A DNA stretch of 64,000 nt, taken from NCBI GenBank assembly GCA_027627225.1, contig JAPFQT010000035.1, positions 62,001 through 126,000 of the forward strand, in the 5' to 3' direction. This document shows, piece by piece, positions 48,045 through 59,630 of this stretch. The notes under the pieces are model-generated. The model did not search any database, was not told where the DNA came from, and worked only from the letters and a program-made list of their open reading frames with translations. Positions within the stretch are counted from its first letter, which is position 1. Each line of letters starts with the position of its first letter. This DNA is from Congeria kusceri. Taxonomy: Eukaryota > Mollusca > Bivalvia > Myida > Dreissenidae. A program made the translations under genes and the position numbers.

Positions 48045-49157
48045 TATGCTCTCGACAATTATTTGACCTTTTACCTTAATTAGTGACCTTGAAGTTTCAG
48101 CTACAGACCTGGTTCTTAAATGCCATATGTCGCCTCATAATGCTTATCACTTCTGCCAAGAAATTTGAAAATGCTTCCATGCCAGGCAAAATTATACTTC
48201 GGTCAGTCAATGACTTAAACTCTTATATTTGACCTTCAAGTGTAACCTTGACCTTGGACCAACGGACCTGGTTGTTGCACACCACACACTTTCTAATAAT
48301 GCTTATCACATCTGTCAAGTAATTTGAAATTTCTTCCATGCTATACAACATTATGCTCCGACAGAGTCCATGGTATTAATTCTTATATTTGACCTGTAAC
48401 CTTTAAGTGTGACCATGACCTCGGGCCTAGTTGTTACACAGGACACACCATCTTATAATGGGTATCACCATCACTATCTGCCAAGTTATTGAAAAATCCT
48501 TCAATTCTGGACTGAAATTGCCTGGACAAGAATATTAACATATATACATTAACTTGATCTTTGACCTTTAAGTGTGACCTTGACCTTGACCTTGAAATAA
48601 GGCACATGATTCATGCGCACCACACTTCGCCGCATAATGTTTCCTGCTTGGATAACATTATGCTCCGATCAGGGTCTATGACTCAAATTTTTATATTGAC
48701 TTTGGACCAAGGGACCTGGTTTTTGCGCGCGACACACCATCTTAATGCTTAGCCCTTCTGCCAAGTTATTTGAAAATCCTTCTCTGCTGGACAAAATTAT
48801 GCTCCAGACAGTATCGACAGCTTAAATTCTTATATTTGATCTTTGACCTTTAAGTGTGACCTTGACCTTGGACCTAGAGAACTGGTTCTTGCCCACGACA
48901 CACCGTTGCACAATGCTTAACACTTGTGCTAAGTTGTTTGAAATTCCTTCCATGCTGGACAAAATTATGCTCCGGACAGGGTCTATGGTTTAAATTCTCA
49001 TATTTGACCTTTGACCTTTAAGTGCGACCTTGAACTTGGACATAGGAACCAGGTCCTTGTGAGTGACACACCATCTCATTATGCTCAACATTTCTGTTAT
49101 TTGAAAATCATCCAATGCTGGACAAAGTTATTGTTCGGACAAAAATCCGAACATAAG
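48045..49157. repeat. About 155-bp tandem repeat, six to seven units
   Basis: The unit order is 'tatttgacctttgaccttta', 'agtgtgaccttgaccttgg', 'acctggttcttgc', 'cacaccatctcataatgct', 'ctgccaagttatttgaaaat' and 'gctggacaaaattatgctc'. Spacing varies between 130 and 175 bp. The 3' end of the LINE abuts its right edge. Confidence 0.85.
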
Positions 49158-51814
49158 TTTAGTTTTAGTTTAGTTTATTAGATAATACAGTAGGCAATAA
49201 GCCCATGAGTATACATGAAATGTCAATACAATATACATAAAACAAAGTCACTGGTCATTCAAAGGATAAACCTCAAAATTAAATCGGTACATTTTAAAAT
49301 ATTGGGTATTTTAGATAAGACAATATACAGCGAGAGGTGGTATGTATTTGTATACATACATATGCATAAATATATACCAAAAATCCTATCCTAATCGTAA
49401 TATGTATTATAAGTATTTCTTATTTCCCATGCTTTATAAATAAACATAGCTATATTTTTAACAATATTACTATTTTGAGAGGTCAGTAAATCTATAAACT
49501 TTAACATATTTGGTCTTACGTAATAAAATGGTTTTAAGTAAGCTTTTCTTACATCAGTATATAATGTGCATTCCATAACAAAGTGGTATTCATCTTCTAA
49601 AACATTGCATAAAGGACATTTTCTTTCTTCATAAGGAATAGCTATTGGTTTTTGCCATCTACCCGTTTCAACTTTAAGTCTATGTGCAGAGACTCTTAAT
49701 CTAGAGAGTGCCATTCTATACTTTAGAATATTTACATCACTTAAATAGAATTGAAATTTAAAATCGGATATTAATATGTATGTTTTTGCTCTAGTTGATT
49801 CACTCAATTCGGTTTTCCAATTTTGTATAAACATATCTGTAACTCTTATTTTAAAAATTTTCAAAAATATGTCTACATCCCCTACCCCTTGATTCAGCCA
49901 CACATCGTTAAAACCACAATTACCTAATAGGCTTTTAACCATGTAGACCCAAGATCTGTTATTGGGGTATGTTTCTAATTCCCCGGACATAATATCATAA
50001 ACAAGCTTTACATATTTTATATCACGTGTGTTTACTATATTTAACCAATATCTAATTACATTAATGCTATGTCTGACAGATAAAGATGTTCTACCGAGTT
50101 CTCCATATATAAAATTATTCTGTGTTTGCCTTCGGACTCCTAATAATTCTTTGCAATAATTTAAATGTATTCGCTCTATCTTTATATTGCTCTGTAATCC
50201 CCATATTTCGGAGCCATAACTTAAAACAGGATAAATTAATTTATCAAACATTTCTAACCTGTGTTGTATTGTGATGTTATAAAATTTCGACAAATATTGT
50301 CTTAATTTAAAAATAGCTTTCAAAGATTGTCCACACAGACTATCGAAAGTTTTGGAAAATGAGCCCCCTGAGGAAAAGACAAACCCCAAATATGTAAATT
50401 TATCAACAATTTCTAAAATTTCTAAAACGTTGTTATCATATAGGAATCTCAAATTTCGTCTTAATCTTCCTCCTTTTTTAAAAACCATGACTTTAGTTTT
50501 TTGTGTATTAACCTTTAATTTCCATCGATCACAGTATTGTTTTAACAAATCTAACCCTTTCTGTAAACCAATTTCACTTTCTGAAAACAAAACAATATCG
50601 TCAGCATATAACATTATGAATAATTTTAAAGTGTCTAAATTTATTCCGTCATAATTATTTATCAGCAAATATTCCTCAATGTCATTCAAATACATCGCAA
50701 ATAAAAAAGGAGACAATGATTCGCCCTGACGTACCCCTAACAAGCATGTAAAGCTATCGCTAACCTCATTGTCATATTTTACCCTTGACTTAGCAATACT
50801 ATACATTGAACGAATTATGTTTAATATTTTCCCTCTAATACCTAATTTAATCAGTTTATACCACATAATATCTCTAACTATGTAGTCAAATGCTTTTGTA
50901 AAATCTATAAATGCTACGTACAGTTTCTTTTTCTTATTTAATAAATGACTTATTACATTATGCAGTACAAAAATATTATCTATTGTGCCCATGTTTTGTC
51001 TAAATCCTGCCTGAGCCTCAATGTAAACATTATACTTTTCCGCCCAAATCGTTAGACGGTCATTTAAAACTTTCGTAAAAAATTTGCCTAATGTACTCAG
51101 TAAAGTAATACCCCTGTAGTTATTCGTTTTATTAATATCACCTTTCTTATGCAATGGGACCACATAACCCTCTGACCATGTTTCTGGAAAGTAACCCATA
51201 TCAAAAAATTTATTATATAACGTGCAAAGAGCTGTCGCGAACATGTCTATCTCACATCCATACTTAAAAAATTCGTTAAGAAAATTATCTGGCCCACCCG
51301 ATTTACCATTGTTTAGTTTTTTACAACATTTTTTTATTTCATGTGTGGTAATGATATTATTCAATTCTTCAAACATAATGTTTAATTCTCCTCCTAGATA
51401 TCTCTCATTAAAATATAAAATTTCTTCATCTGGTTGAAAAAACACAGAATCGGGATTATTTACAGATTTAAAATAATTTAAAAAATCATCTGATGCCAAA
51501 GAACTAGAATTGCACATAACCGATCCTTTTAACATTTTCCAATATAACTTGGCATTATTTTTTCTGGCTAATTCCAGTTTATGTGTTTGTAATTTATCAT
51601 AGTCACTTTTTTTTTTATTTCTAACGCATTTTTTATAATTTGATCTAGCTGCCACCAGGTCCCTCCTTGTTTCATCGCAAGGGTTATTTCTGTAATAATT
51701 AAGAGAAGTATAATAAGAATTCTTCAAATTTTTACACTCATGGTCAAAGTATACAGCATCCTTATTATAATTTTTATAACAAAAATTACTATGTAAACAA
51801 GATTTTGTTTTGCG
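49158..51814 (-). mobile_element. 5'-truncated non-LTR retrotransposon (LINE)
   Basis: The 3' end, read on the minus strand, closes with 'aaactaaactaaaactaaa', a short-repeat tail instead of poly(A). The region encodes the reverse transcriptase and C-terminal part only. The apurinic-endonuclease-like domain usually found upstream is absent, consistent with 5' truncation during target-primed reverse transcription. I cannot see a clear target-site duplication. Confidence 0.85.
49391..51814 (-). CDS. LINE reverse transcriptase, 5'-truncated
   Basis: The frame is open from 51814 to the stop at 49391. The first codons after truncation read '...KDAVYFDHECKNLKNSYY', a linker that normally follows the endonuclease domain, so no native start exists here. 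Counting from the Leu codon at 51727, reverse transcriptase motifs are: PLHKKGDINKTNNYRGITLL (191-210), the catalytic-Asp motif AFIDFTKAFD (272-281), GVRQGESLSPFLF (331-343) and LYADD (373-377, catalytic Asp pair). A C-terminal CPLC...EYHF...C zinc-binding motif follows (Cys704, Cys707, His715, Cys720). The layout is that of Jockey/CR1-like LINE clades; I do not assign the clade. The frame has no stop over about 800 codons, so this is a recent copy, though without endonuclease it cannot be autonomous. Confidence 0.93.
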   Translation of the reverse strand, partial: RKTKSCLHSNFCYKNYNKDAVYFDHECKNLKNSYYTSLNYYRNNPCDETRRDLVAARSNYKKCVRNKKKSDYDKLQTHKLELARKNNAKLYWKMLKGSVMCNSSSLASDDFLNYFKSVNNPDSVFFQPDEEILYFNERYLGGELNIMFEELNNIITTHEIKKCCKKLNNGKSGGPDNFLNEFFKYGCEIDMFATALCTLYNKFFDMGYFPETWSEGYVVPLHKKGDINKTNNYRGITLLSTLGKFFTKVLNDRLTIWAEKYNVYIEAQAGFRQNMGTIDNIFVLHNVISHLLNKKKKLYVAFIDFTKAFDYIVRDIMWYKLIKLGIRGKILNIIRSMYSIAKSRVKYDNEVSDSFTCLLGVRQGESLSPFLFAMYLNDIEEYLLINNYDGINLDTLKLFIMLYADDIVLFSESEIGLQKGLDLLKQYCDRWKLKVNTQKTKVMVFKKGGRLRRNLRFLYDNNVLEILEIVDKFTYLGFVFSSGGSFSKTFDSLCGQSLKAIFKLRQYLSKFYNITIQHRLEMFDKLIYPVLSYGSEIWGLQSNIKIERIHLNYCKELLGVRRQTQNNFIYGELGRTSLSVRHSINVIRYWLNIVNTRDIKYVKLVYDIMSGELETYPNNRSWVYMVKSLLGNCGFNDVWLNQGVGDVDIFLKIFKIRVTDMFIQNWKTELSESTRAKTYILISDFKFQFYLSDVNILKYRMALSRLRVSAHRLKVETGRWQKPIAIPYEERKCPLCNVLEDEYHFVMECTLYTDVRKAYLKPFYYVRPNMLKFIDLLTSQNSNIVKNIAMFIYKAWEIRNTYNTYYD

Positions 51815-54800
51815 TCAATGACTCAGCACCACATGAATGTGAAAAGCAGTAAATATTCTTTTGTTCCACCTGCGCTGTTCTGCTTGGAAATGAATTGTAT
51901 GCTAACTATGGTTAAACAAAATACTCACAACTCTGACTTAAAATTTGTAAAAAGGAGAAGGGCCAAAGAACACTACCCTTATTATAAATAGATTTTTATC
52001 TCAGAATGCTTACACTCTTTTCCTATTATATATACCTTGTTGTAACCGTTATTATATATTATACATTATTAATATCTTAATTTCAAATTGCTCCCTTGAC
52101 GCCCTTTTGGATGACATAGTCCCTTTAAGGTTTACATCACATTTAATATAAAATGTTACATAAATATCCATTTAACCATCTAAAAGGCACTATACATTAT
52201 ACTGTTTTAATATATTGCTGTATTATCAGAACAGCAAAGCTTTCATTCTAGCAAGGCTTAAGCTCTCTTTATGAGTAATAATACACACATCATCTTGGCA
52301 CCCAGTACCAAATCATAACTGCGATAACAAAGAAATGTCTTAGAATAATAGGAACAGATACACTGGTTTAGCTTAACAACTTGAAAATGAAATGAGCTGG
52401 ATATACAGAGGCCACGCCACTGAATTTGATTGATTCTTAGTCCTTTTTACACCATCACAGTGTAAGGGTCTGCCCAAATCATAATATTATTTATTACAGA
52501 TGTTCTTCCATGCAATAAAGAAAGACCTGATACAACAGTACACTCCCTAAATTACTGAATTTGCCCACAACAAAAGCATGGAAATCATATTTTTATGAAC
52601 TACCAAACCAAGAAGAATTCTATTGCTAAATTGAAGAAACTTTGACTAAATTATATTTAATTTGCTACAAGTGAAGGACAACACTGCTACTTGACATGAA
52701 AATTACAAAAATCCAATGTTCACAGATTTAATCTACACATGTTGCCACTTATTTTCCAACAATTATGATTACGAAGCAAACCAAACAAATATGCGACCAC
52801 TTCTAAAGATCTGTCTTTGTATTGAAACGTCCTTCAGTGAAGCTAGCGCCCTTCGTTAGATCAGAGCTAATAGCACTGACATCAACGCACAATGGTAGCA
52901 CTCAATGTTAACAATTTTGTATGTAATTATGATTATACTCGATTAGATTAGCCCTCTGTGAAAATTATAATATGACCATAGATCATTCACGATCTGTTCC
53001 GACATTCAAAAATATATTAATACAGACAAAGTGTATTTATAATAGCAAATGAATGCACTACAAGCACTCAAGTGCTTACTAGGATTATAAAATAACCAAC
53101 TATTTTGACTATATTGACAAACACTCTGACATTTTCAAATGATATGTTGCTATTGATTTGTTTTAACGAGGTTTTGAATGCTTTTGTTAAAGGGGCGTAT
53201 CAACCGCTAACACAGAATTATATTTTCAAAAATTACCTTGTATTTTAAGAAGTATTTATTAAACGACTGGTTCACAATGCCGGGTCTCGGTTTTAAAACC
53301 AAAGAGAAAAATAATGTTTTTTATGATAGTAACGAGTTAACACCGTACAACTTTTCGCAGGCGCGTTAAAATTTAGTAGTAGTAGTAAAATCGATATGAT
53401 TAAAATGTACATTTAATAGTGCTATGTATATGTGCACCATTGCTAACTGTACAGTAGCGTGGAAAGGTTTAAATTGAAAAGTGCAATTTGGTAGGAGTTA
53501 GTTTAATCCTGCTGAAACCATGTATCGAAAGACAATTTTTTGACATTGTATCTATTTTTGGGGGGGCGCAGCTGGGCAAATTTTCTTGCGCACAAGAATT
53601 TTAGGGAATGCAAACTTACAATACTGGTTCAATGTCTACCATTAATTGTTGCATAATATTTTGGATTAAAATTTACCGATTTGTTTACATAACCGGTTAA
53701 CACAAAGTTATAAACATATCCTCGACCTACACTCTATAACTTAGGCTAATTATAAACATATTTTCTCATTGTATGTCATGAACAGAATGTTATTTACATT
53801 CACATCAACAAAATAACTATTTTGTTAAGCCTATTGGTATGCTCTATTCATATCAATTGTACCACTGACTGGGATCTCGGCTACACAAGAAATGACCACA
53901 GGACGATCTTTGGCCGTGGCTGTTGGGACAAAATTTCCTTAACGGGACAAACACAATGTCACATTGAAAACGTTTTTAAAATGGTATATGGAATTTATAT
54001 GTTCAATTGTTAAGCATTTTGTGCATTGGGACTATGTACTGAAACATTAGTGTACATTAAATATGAAGAATATTATATATTTTTCTGGATTAAATGACAA
54101 CTTAATGCTCCAAATAATGGAGGTGTAGATTTAATATTAACAATATGAAAACATGTGTTCAAAATATCTATAAACGTTATTCAAGTCTTAGACAGATGTA
54201 TGACACATTTTAAGCTCAAACCGTGTTCATTGCTTTTCTTACCGAGATCCCAGACAGGATCCATGGTTCCCTAGAGTGAGTTCAACACACTCCAGATCAT
54301 TCTAAAAATAGCGCGCGTTTTGCAGTGTATAGCAATATACATGTATCAATTAGCTTTCAAAGAATCATAAGCCCGAATATTTCAATAAATGGGGAATTTA
54401 TATTTATAAACTTTCTATGCATGTTAATTTGAATTGCCGCTGCGTTTTGGTAAAAATTATTAACAATTGCACATTTCTATCAACATCTCCAGTAGATGTT
54501 ATTCAATATATAAAAATATATTGCATCTTCATAAAATGTGGTGAAAGAAGTCTCGAAATACGTCGAAATGTTATTTATGTTACTTTTACTTCATTTGCCT
54601 AGCATAAATACATTATTCGCAATACTTATTATACACAGGAACCCTTGAAACATCATATTCCCACCGTGTACAATTGTAAATCGCCATAGTCATGAAATTT
54701 TATGTTTGTGTTATCAAAAATGAAGTCATCATTATATCAAATGAACTGAATGTTCTGAATGAACCAATAAAAAGCGTGTTCTTTCACCTTTCCAATGATG

Positions 54801-55317
54801 TATAATACATGATTGTAGCTAAAAATAGGCAGGAGTAATTTAGATTTAAATCACATGATCCGTTCGTGTAAACAAAGGCAGACGCAAATTCTGTTCAGTA
54901 TACAACAAAATCGGCAATTTAATAGTGAAAATGATCAACAAAACGCTCATGATTTTCAATTTTATTACTAATATATAAACATTTCAACTTTACTGTCTTT
55001 AATTCCATCAAAACAATGACTTTTATGTCCGTAGTTAATTTTCAGCGATGTGATAAAAATGTATGGTTTACTATGGTGACAGATATGGACTGGCTGAATG
55101 AACAAAGCTTTGTTACCGCTACATCTAGGACTGTAATGTACATTTGAAGATTACTTTGTTTCGATTTTTTCAGTATGAAATATTTATCAGTTCTGTTTAT
55201 TAGTGTTATTTGTTTCATTATTGGATATGAAAATGAAAACAATCAAATGTTACCTTTGTCACTTTCTAATTAATTGCTAAATCCTTTCATAAACTGCAAC
55301 TGTATACATTTGCGTTG
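51815..55317. other. Non-coding stretch
   Basis: About 3.5 kb, AT-rich, with no gene I can support. Open frames are below 70 codons. A run of eight G lies near 53560. Confidence 0.5.
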
Positions 55318-55791
55318 AGGTTACAGTATACTAAATATTTCAGGTGTGCAATGCTATACTCTCTAAATAAATCAACACCATTTATTTGAAGACACAATTT
55401 TCTGTATAGTCACTTGCCATGACTTTATTTTTGAATATTTCTTTGTACGTGTGGTAGGAAAAACATTGTTGTGTACTAAAAATTCACTGTTTCGCTTGAA
55501 GGTTGGAGACTACATGACGAGACTTTGACAGTTGGCAGTATACCTTCAACTGGATAGTAGCCGGTAAAAAGATGGCCGTAAAACAGTGAACTTTGATTCG
55601 CGTCGAGTTCTTTCTTACATATCACATGACCTATCTTTTTTATTGTCTAAATCAATTCGGCTCGGAATGCTCTTTAAGAAAAGGTATGGTTATGAGGGTC
55701 TCTACGCGCAAAATGTTGAGTTTATTTTTTGTTGAATTTATTGCTTTTACATTGAATTTGTTAAGGAAATCTTTTAGTATATTGTGACCTA
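55318..55791 (+). repeat. Tandem module: leader segment, copy 1 (474 bp)
   Basis: Starts 'aggttacagtatactaaat' and ends just before 'aactgactttggg'. It is repeated at 59112-59585 with only two or three differences but is absent between copies 2 and 3. It contains a 64-codon frame beginning at TTG (55593) that I do not regard as a gene. It may be the 5' leader/promoter of the nuclease gene. Confidence 0.85.
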
Positions 55792-55836
55792 AACTGACTT
55801 TGGGTTAAAATAAAATATCGTCTGCAAGTGCAAAAT

Positions 55837-56379
55837 ATGGATGAGAAAGCAGATTTTTGGTCATTTCTGAGGAAAAGAGTAGAAAATAAGTGCATTAAAT
55901 GCATCAATTCAGATTGTTTGATCTGGAATGGTTGTATTTCAAATAGTTCCTTACCCTATTATGGCCGAATGAGGGCTAAATTGCCTTCGGACATAAAATC
56001 AGAGACATACTTGGTTCACCGTGTAGCGTTAATGTGCTACATGAAGTCAGAATTGAACGCCAGGGACTCTGTGAGCTACTTATGCAACAATAGCTTGTGT
56101 GTTAAGCCTGAACATTTAAACATAGAGCCCCATTCCACCAACATGGAACGGCGGACATGTTTACAGTTCGGACAGTGCAGCGGGCATGGAACTGAGCCAG
56201 CCTGCATATTTGGTAAAAACATGAATACAACAAGCTTTATCACTTCCTTTTATTCATAGAAATACACTTAAAATACATAAATGCATGTTTTTTTTTCATT
56301 TTATATCTATTTCTATTGGGTATTTTTGCCTTTTTCAGGTAGAGGAACGCCTGATGCTGACGCGAGGGCCACTTGTTAG
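55837..56379 (+). CDS. His-Me finger (I-PpoI-like) zinc-binding nuclease, module copy 1
   Basis: Starts at ATG 55837. Exon 1 (55837-56212) joins exon 2 (56339-56379) across a predicted 126-bp intron with donor ttg|gtaaaa and acceptor tttttcag, giving 138 aa. Without splicing the frame runs to 56259 with an unrelated tail. Zinc ligands line up with the I-PpoI-type fold (zinc-binding loop of homing endonucleases): Cys83, Cys88 and His93 with an upstream Cys among 19/22/27/33, then Cys108, Cys114, His117 and Cys123. The metal-binding Asn is conserved (Asn102). The catalytic base, normally His two residues before the first Cys of the loop, is Tyr81 here. The family cuts DNA with one metal ion; with Tyr at this place the activity may be lost or changed, possibly leaving DNA binding. 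Confidence 0.8.
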
Positions 56380-56436
56380 AGGTCTCTTATGCCAAAACAG
56401 GTAATAATAACAATTTATTATCAGGTACACAATCAA
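56380..56436. other. Convergent 3' junction between nuclease and transposase genes
   Basis: Only 57 bp separate the two stop codons. The sequence 'aataataacaatttattatc' here is A/T-rich on both strands and could serve polyadenylation in both directions. The same junction recurs at 60174-60230 and 63494-63550. Confidence 0.5.
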
Positions 56437-57108
56437 CTAAGCATATTTATGATGCTTAAGGTGTGGAAGACTGTCATAATCAGGTTTGGGGTCACTCATG
56501 CCCTTGCCGTAGTGTAATTCCTCATGCAGTTTGTATCGATAATTCCGCGTCCTGGCACGTAAAGCTCGTGCTTTGTTGGTAGCGGATGTTTGCTTTCGGT
56601 TAAGGTCGTTGCGGTCCTCATATGCTATCTGCTTAATAATCTTTGACCCCTGGGTAAGGTTAGCATTTAGTTCAGTGGTTTTTGCAATTACAGAGTCAGC
56701 ATAGCCATTGTTTAATTTGTGAACCTGCCCGTGAATTCGACCTACACAGTTGCGTGAGAAAGTCACAGTTTTAGGATTGACAGCTTGGTACGACCTGTTT
56801 ACTGCTTCGCTTTTTTGGGTTGTGGTTAAAAGTTTGGTAGCGTCAAGAGCAGCTGGACCTAAAACCATTTCAATGCATTTTCTAAGGACTTGTTGGTCAC
56901 TGTCAACCATTTTAACCTTGACATTGTCTGGCATGAAATTCTTAGCTTGCCTATTTGTACCAGCACAGACATAACTATACTTTGCACAATGAGTACCGCA
57001 GTAACCACTGAAGCATAGAACAATGGTTGCGATTACATCAACCATGACCTTCTTTAGAACCTTGATGTCACCCTGGTGTTTATTGTGGGCAGCTTTAAGC
57101 TCAGCCAT
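56437..57108 (-). CDS. Mutator-like transposase, C-terminal part, module copy 1
   Basis: 223 codons starting at the ATG that directly follows the in-frame TGA. It contains the Cys/His cluster CFSGYCGTHCAKYSYVC (32-48) and the motif TTTQKSEAVNR, whose Glu101 is the probable third acid of the DDE triad. 'GRIHGQVHKLNNG' and a basic C-terminal tail follow. In the family this is continuous with the N-terminal part. Copy 1 differs from copy 2 at two residues (Met67/Ile, Arg76/Lys). Confidence 0.8.
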   Translation of the reverse strand: MAELKAAHNKHQGDIKVLKKVMVDVIATIVLCFSGYCGTHCAKYSYVCAGTNRQAKNFMPDNVKVKMVDSDQQVLRKCIEMVLGPAALDATKLLTTTQKSEAVNRSYQAVNPKTVTFSRNCVGRIHGQVHKLNNGYADSVIAKTTELNANLTQGSKIIKQIAYEDRNDLNRKQTSATNKARALRARTRNYRYKLHEELHYGKGMSDPKPDYDSLPHLKHHKYA

Positions 57109-58325
57109 TCACCTAGCTTTGACCGAGAGAGCGAACCGACTCCTGATATTAGACTTGGAATGACCCTTGAGCATGCCCTTTGAGAAAGGCGCTTTGTTGA
57201 GCTCGCGCTTCAGCGAGTTGCCTAGGTGCCTCAGATCCTTAAGATGACCCACATTGTGACCGTGAGAGTTACGAACACCTTGGAATGCCCTACTGTCCCC
57301 ATCACAAGTGAAATTTGCTATTTTGATGTCCTTAGAGATCTGGTCACCTAACAACCTATTCCATTTGCTTCATCACCTATTGGTTCCCTCTCTGAAACAT
57401 TTGCAGAACAATGCCCCCTATGATTGGGGCACTGAACAGGTTTACCCTTATTCCTAAGCATTGATGCAGTCCTGCATAGTTTATTTGCTACTTGTACCCC
57501 TACAATTTGCTTGTTTCTGGTATTGTTTTCACACATAGTGCTTATGGCAATAGTTCCGGCTTGAAAGGGTGTCGCGTCAGAGTTAAAAATTGGATTGTTG
57601 TAGCAAGTGTCCCCTTCAACATTTACCTTAGAGGGATCTTTTTGACCAATTTTGGCATTTTCAGCAACTAAGTTTTCTCTAATCTGGTACATGCTTTTCT
57701 CATTTAGGGATTTAAGGGCAGTATTGACCTTATTTGCTTGTTTTTGCATAGCAAGTGGAGAGGGAGCAATGATATTGGTTGTGTTGAGAATTCTGCGGGA
57801 ACCTGTGTTCCCAATAGAAGTACTTGCAACACCTATTTGGAAGCCTACATTGATCTGAGCTGCCTTTCTGCCCCTGGTACTTGATGGAACCTCATTGTAA
57901 AGCTTATAATGCTTGCCTACATATCTGCATCTTGTACATTTTAACCTTTCCTCCCAGCCTAAGCCCCACTTTATGGAAGCACTGCCGTCAATTACCAAGT
58001 CGCCCCTACATTTATCACTTCTTAACCTATGCTTTCTATTTTCAGAGGACATCATAGACTGGAGTAGGGCGGGGACATAGACCTTGTTCGTAAGTAAGTC
58101 GGGATGGACTTTTGATGGAGCAGGAACCCGTAACAGGTCTACATAGCGAATCTTGTTCGCTCTCGGACGCAAGGGCTTAGCTGGGGTTTGAGAGCCGTCT
58201 ACATCCCGAAAAGTAAGAACCTTGTCATTGTAAGCTACCCGTGCTTCAAAGGATGACCTTTCTAACCTTACATAGGTTGTGTTGGAATTTGACCTTCTTT
58301 CATAATTATGTTTTTTCCCCTTCAC
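57109..58325 (-). pseudogene. Mutator-like transposase, N-terminal part, frameshifted, module copy 1
   Basis: Identical to the copy 2 protein for about 319 codons, then a missing C near 57370 (tttgcttc here, tttgccttc in copy 2) shifts the frame to a stop at 57348. The correct frame continues from 57354 to the TGA at 57109. The putative second acid (CDGDS) therefore falls after the frameshift, so this copy cannot make the full protein unless the lesion is a sequencing error. Confidence 0.8.
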
Positions 58326-59111
58326 CGGACTAGTCCCACCTCATTTAAAACCAACATTGAGCAACTTTTTCTTTTGCTTGGTTATGAACCCCATTTTGAC
58401 CAGATTGCCACCTTAAAAAAAGTCAAAGTACTTATTTTGTGCCCAAAATATGCAATTTTGTATTCCCTTAAACCTCTAAATGTGAGCAGGCAATGCAAAT
58501 TGACCACCTGCTGCAGTTTAAAGGCACTCATGACATTATATACTAGAATATATAATTGGTGGCCTGTAATTAAAGAGGCTGCGACAAACAAGGTGCTTTA
58601 AAGATTTTACACTTTATTGGTTTGAAACAAGCAATTACTGGAAGCTGATTGATTTCTACACTTCAAAGTATCTTTGATCTCCCATTTTGACTAATTTGTT
58701 AATTGTCTTGGATGAAATTGGAATTTTTTTTCTATTAAATTTACATTTTTGGGGTGATTTTTTTTTAAAAATACACAAAAAATACATTATCAAAATGGCT
58801 TAGAGTAAAAATATCTAACAAAGTCATTCTCTCCTCACCCCACATAAGCCCCCCATACATGTTTGTTTGGTTTGTTTGGGTATTTTGTCACAAATATTGC
58901 AAATATCAGCTTTAATTGTTAGAGGGACATTTAAGCTTCAAGACGCTTGAAATCACCGGCTTCCGACCAAAATCACCTGTGTTTGAAAATATGAAATAAA
59001 ATGGCCAAATGGACAGATATACAAGCCAAACTTAATATATTGGTGCAATATGCATGGGAAGATAATTATATGCAAGAAAAACTAATTTTAATGAGAACAA
59101 ATTTCTCTTAT

Positions 59112-59585
59112 AGGTTCCAGTATACTAAATATTTCAGGTGTGCAATGCTATACTCTCTAAATAAATCAACACCATTTATTTGAAGACACAATTTTCTGTA
59201 TAGTCACTTGCCATGACTTTATTTTTGAATATTTCTTTGTACGTGTGGTAGGAAAAACATTGTTGTGTACTAAAAATTCACTGTTTCGCTTGAAGGTTGG
59301 AGACTACATGACGAGACTTTGACAGTTGGCAGTATACCTTCAACTGGAGAGTAGCCGGTAAAAAGATGGCCGTAAAACAGTGAACTTTGATTCGCGTCGA
59401 GTTCTTTCTTACATATCACATGACCTATCTTTTTTATTGTCTAAATCAATTCGGCTCGGAATGCTCTTTAAGAAAAGGTATGGTTATGAGGGTCTCTACG
59501 CGCAAAATGTTGAGTTTATTTTTTGTTGAATTTATTGCTTTTACATTGAATTTGTTAAGGAAATCTTTTAGTATATTGTGACCTA
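59112..59585 (+). repeat. Tandem module: leader segment, copy 2 (474 bp)
   Basis: Same segment as 55318-55791, offset 3794 bp. It begins straight after the end of unit 1 ('ctctta|t'). Confidence 0.85.
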
Positions 59586-59630
59586 AACTGACTTTGGGTT
59601 AAAATAAAATATCGTCTGCAAGTGCAAAAT

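Larger units (their letters stand above)
55792..59110. mobile_element. Tandem two-gene module, unit 1 (3319 bp)
   Basis: First of three units carrying convergent genes: nuclease on plus (55837-56379) and Mutator-like transposase on minus (56437-58325), separated by 57 bp. It ends at '...aacaaatttctctta'. Compared with unit 2 it differs at about eight positions, including a 1-bp deletion that frameshifts the transposase near 57370. No terminal inverted repeats are visible between the leader start and the unit end. Confidence 0.85.

Noticed and set aside
49391..51727. Retrovirus or LTR retrotransposon
   Set aside because: No LTRs, protease, integrase or envelope. The LYADD motif with a C-terminal zinc knuckle and short-repeat tail is LINE-type.
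55593..55787. 64-codon frame in the module leader
   Set aside because: TTG start, hydrophobic AT-rich composition and absent from unit 3. It is perfectly repeated only because the leader is duplicated.
57652..58601. Plus-strand frames of 68-97 codons opposite the transposase
   Set aside because: Antisense shadows of, or non-coding flank upstream of, the minus-strand transposase.
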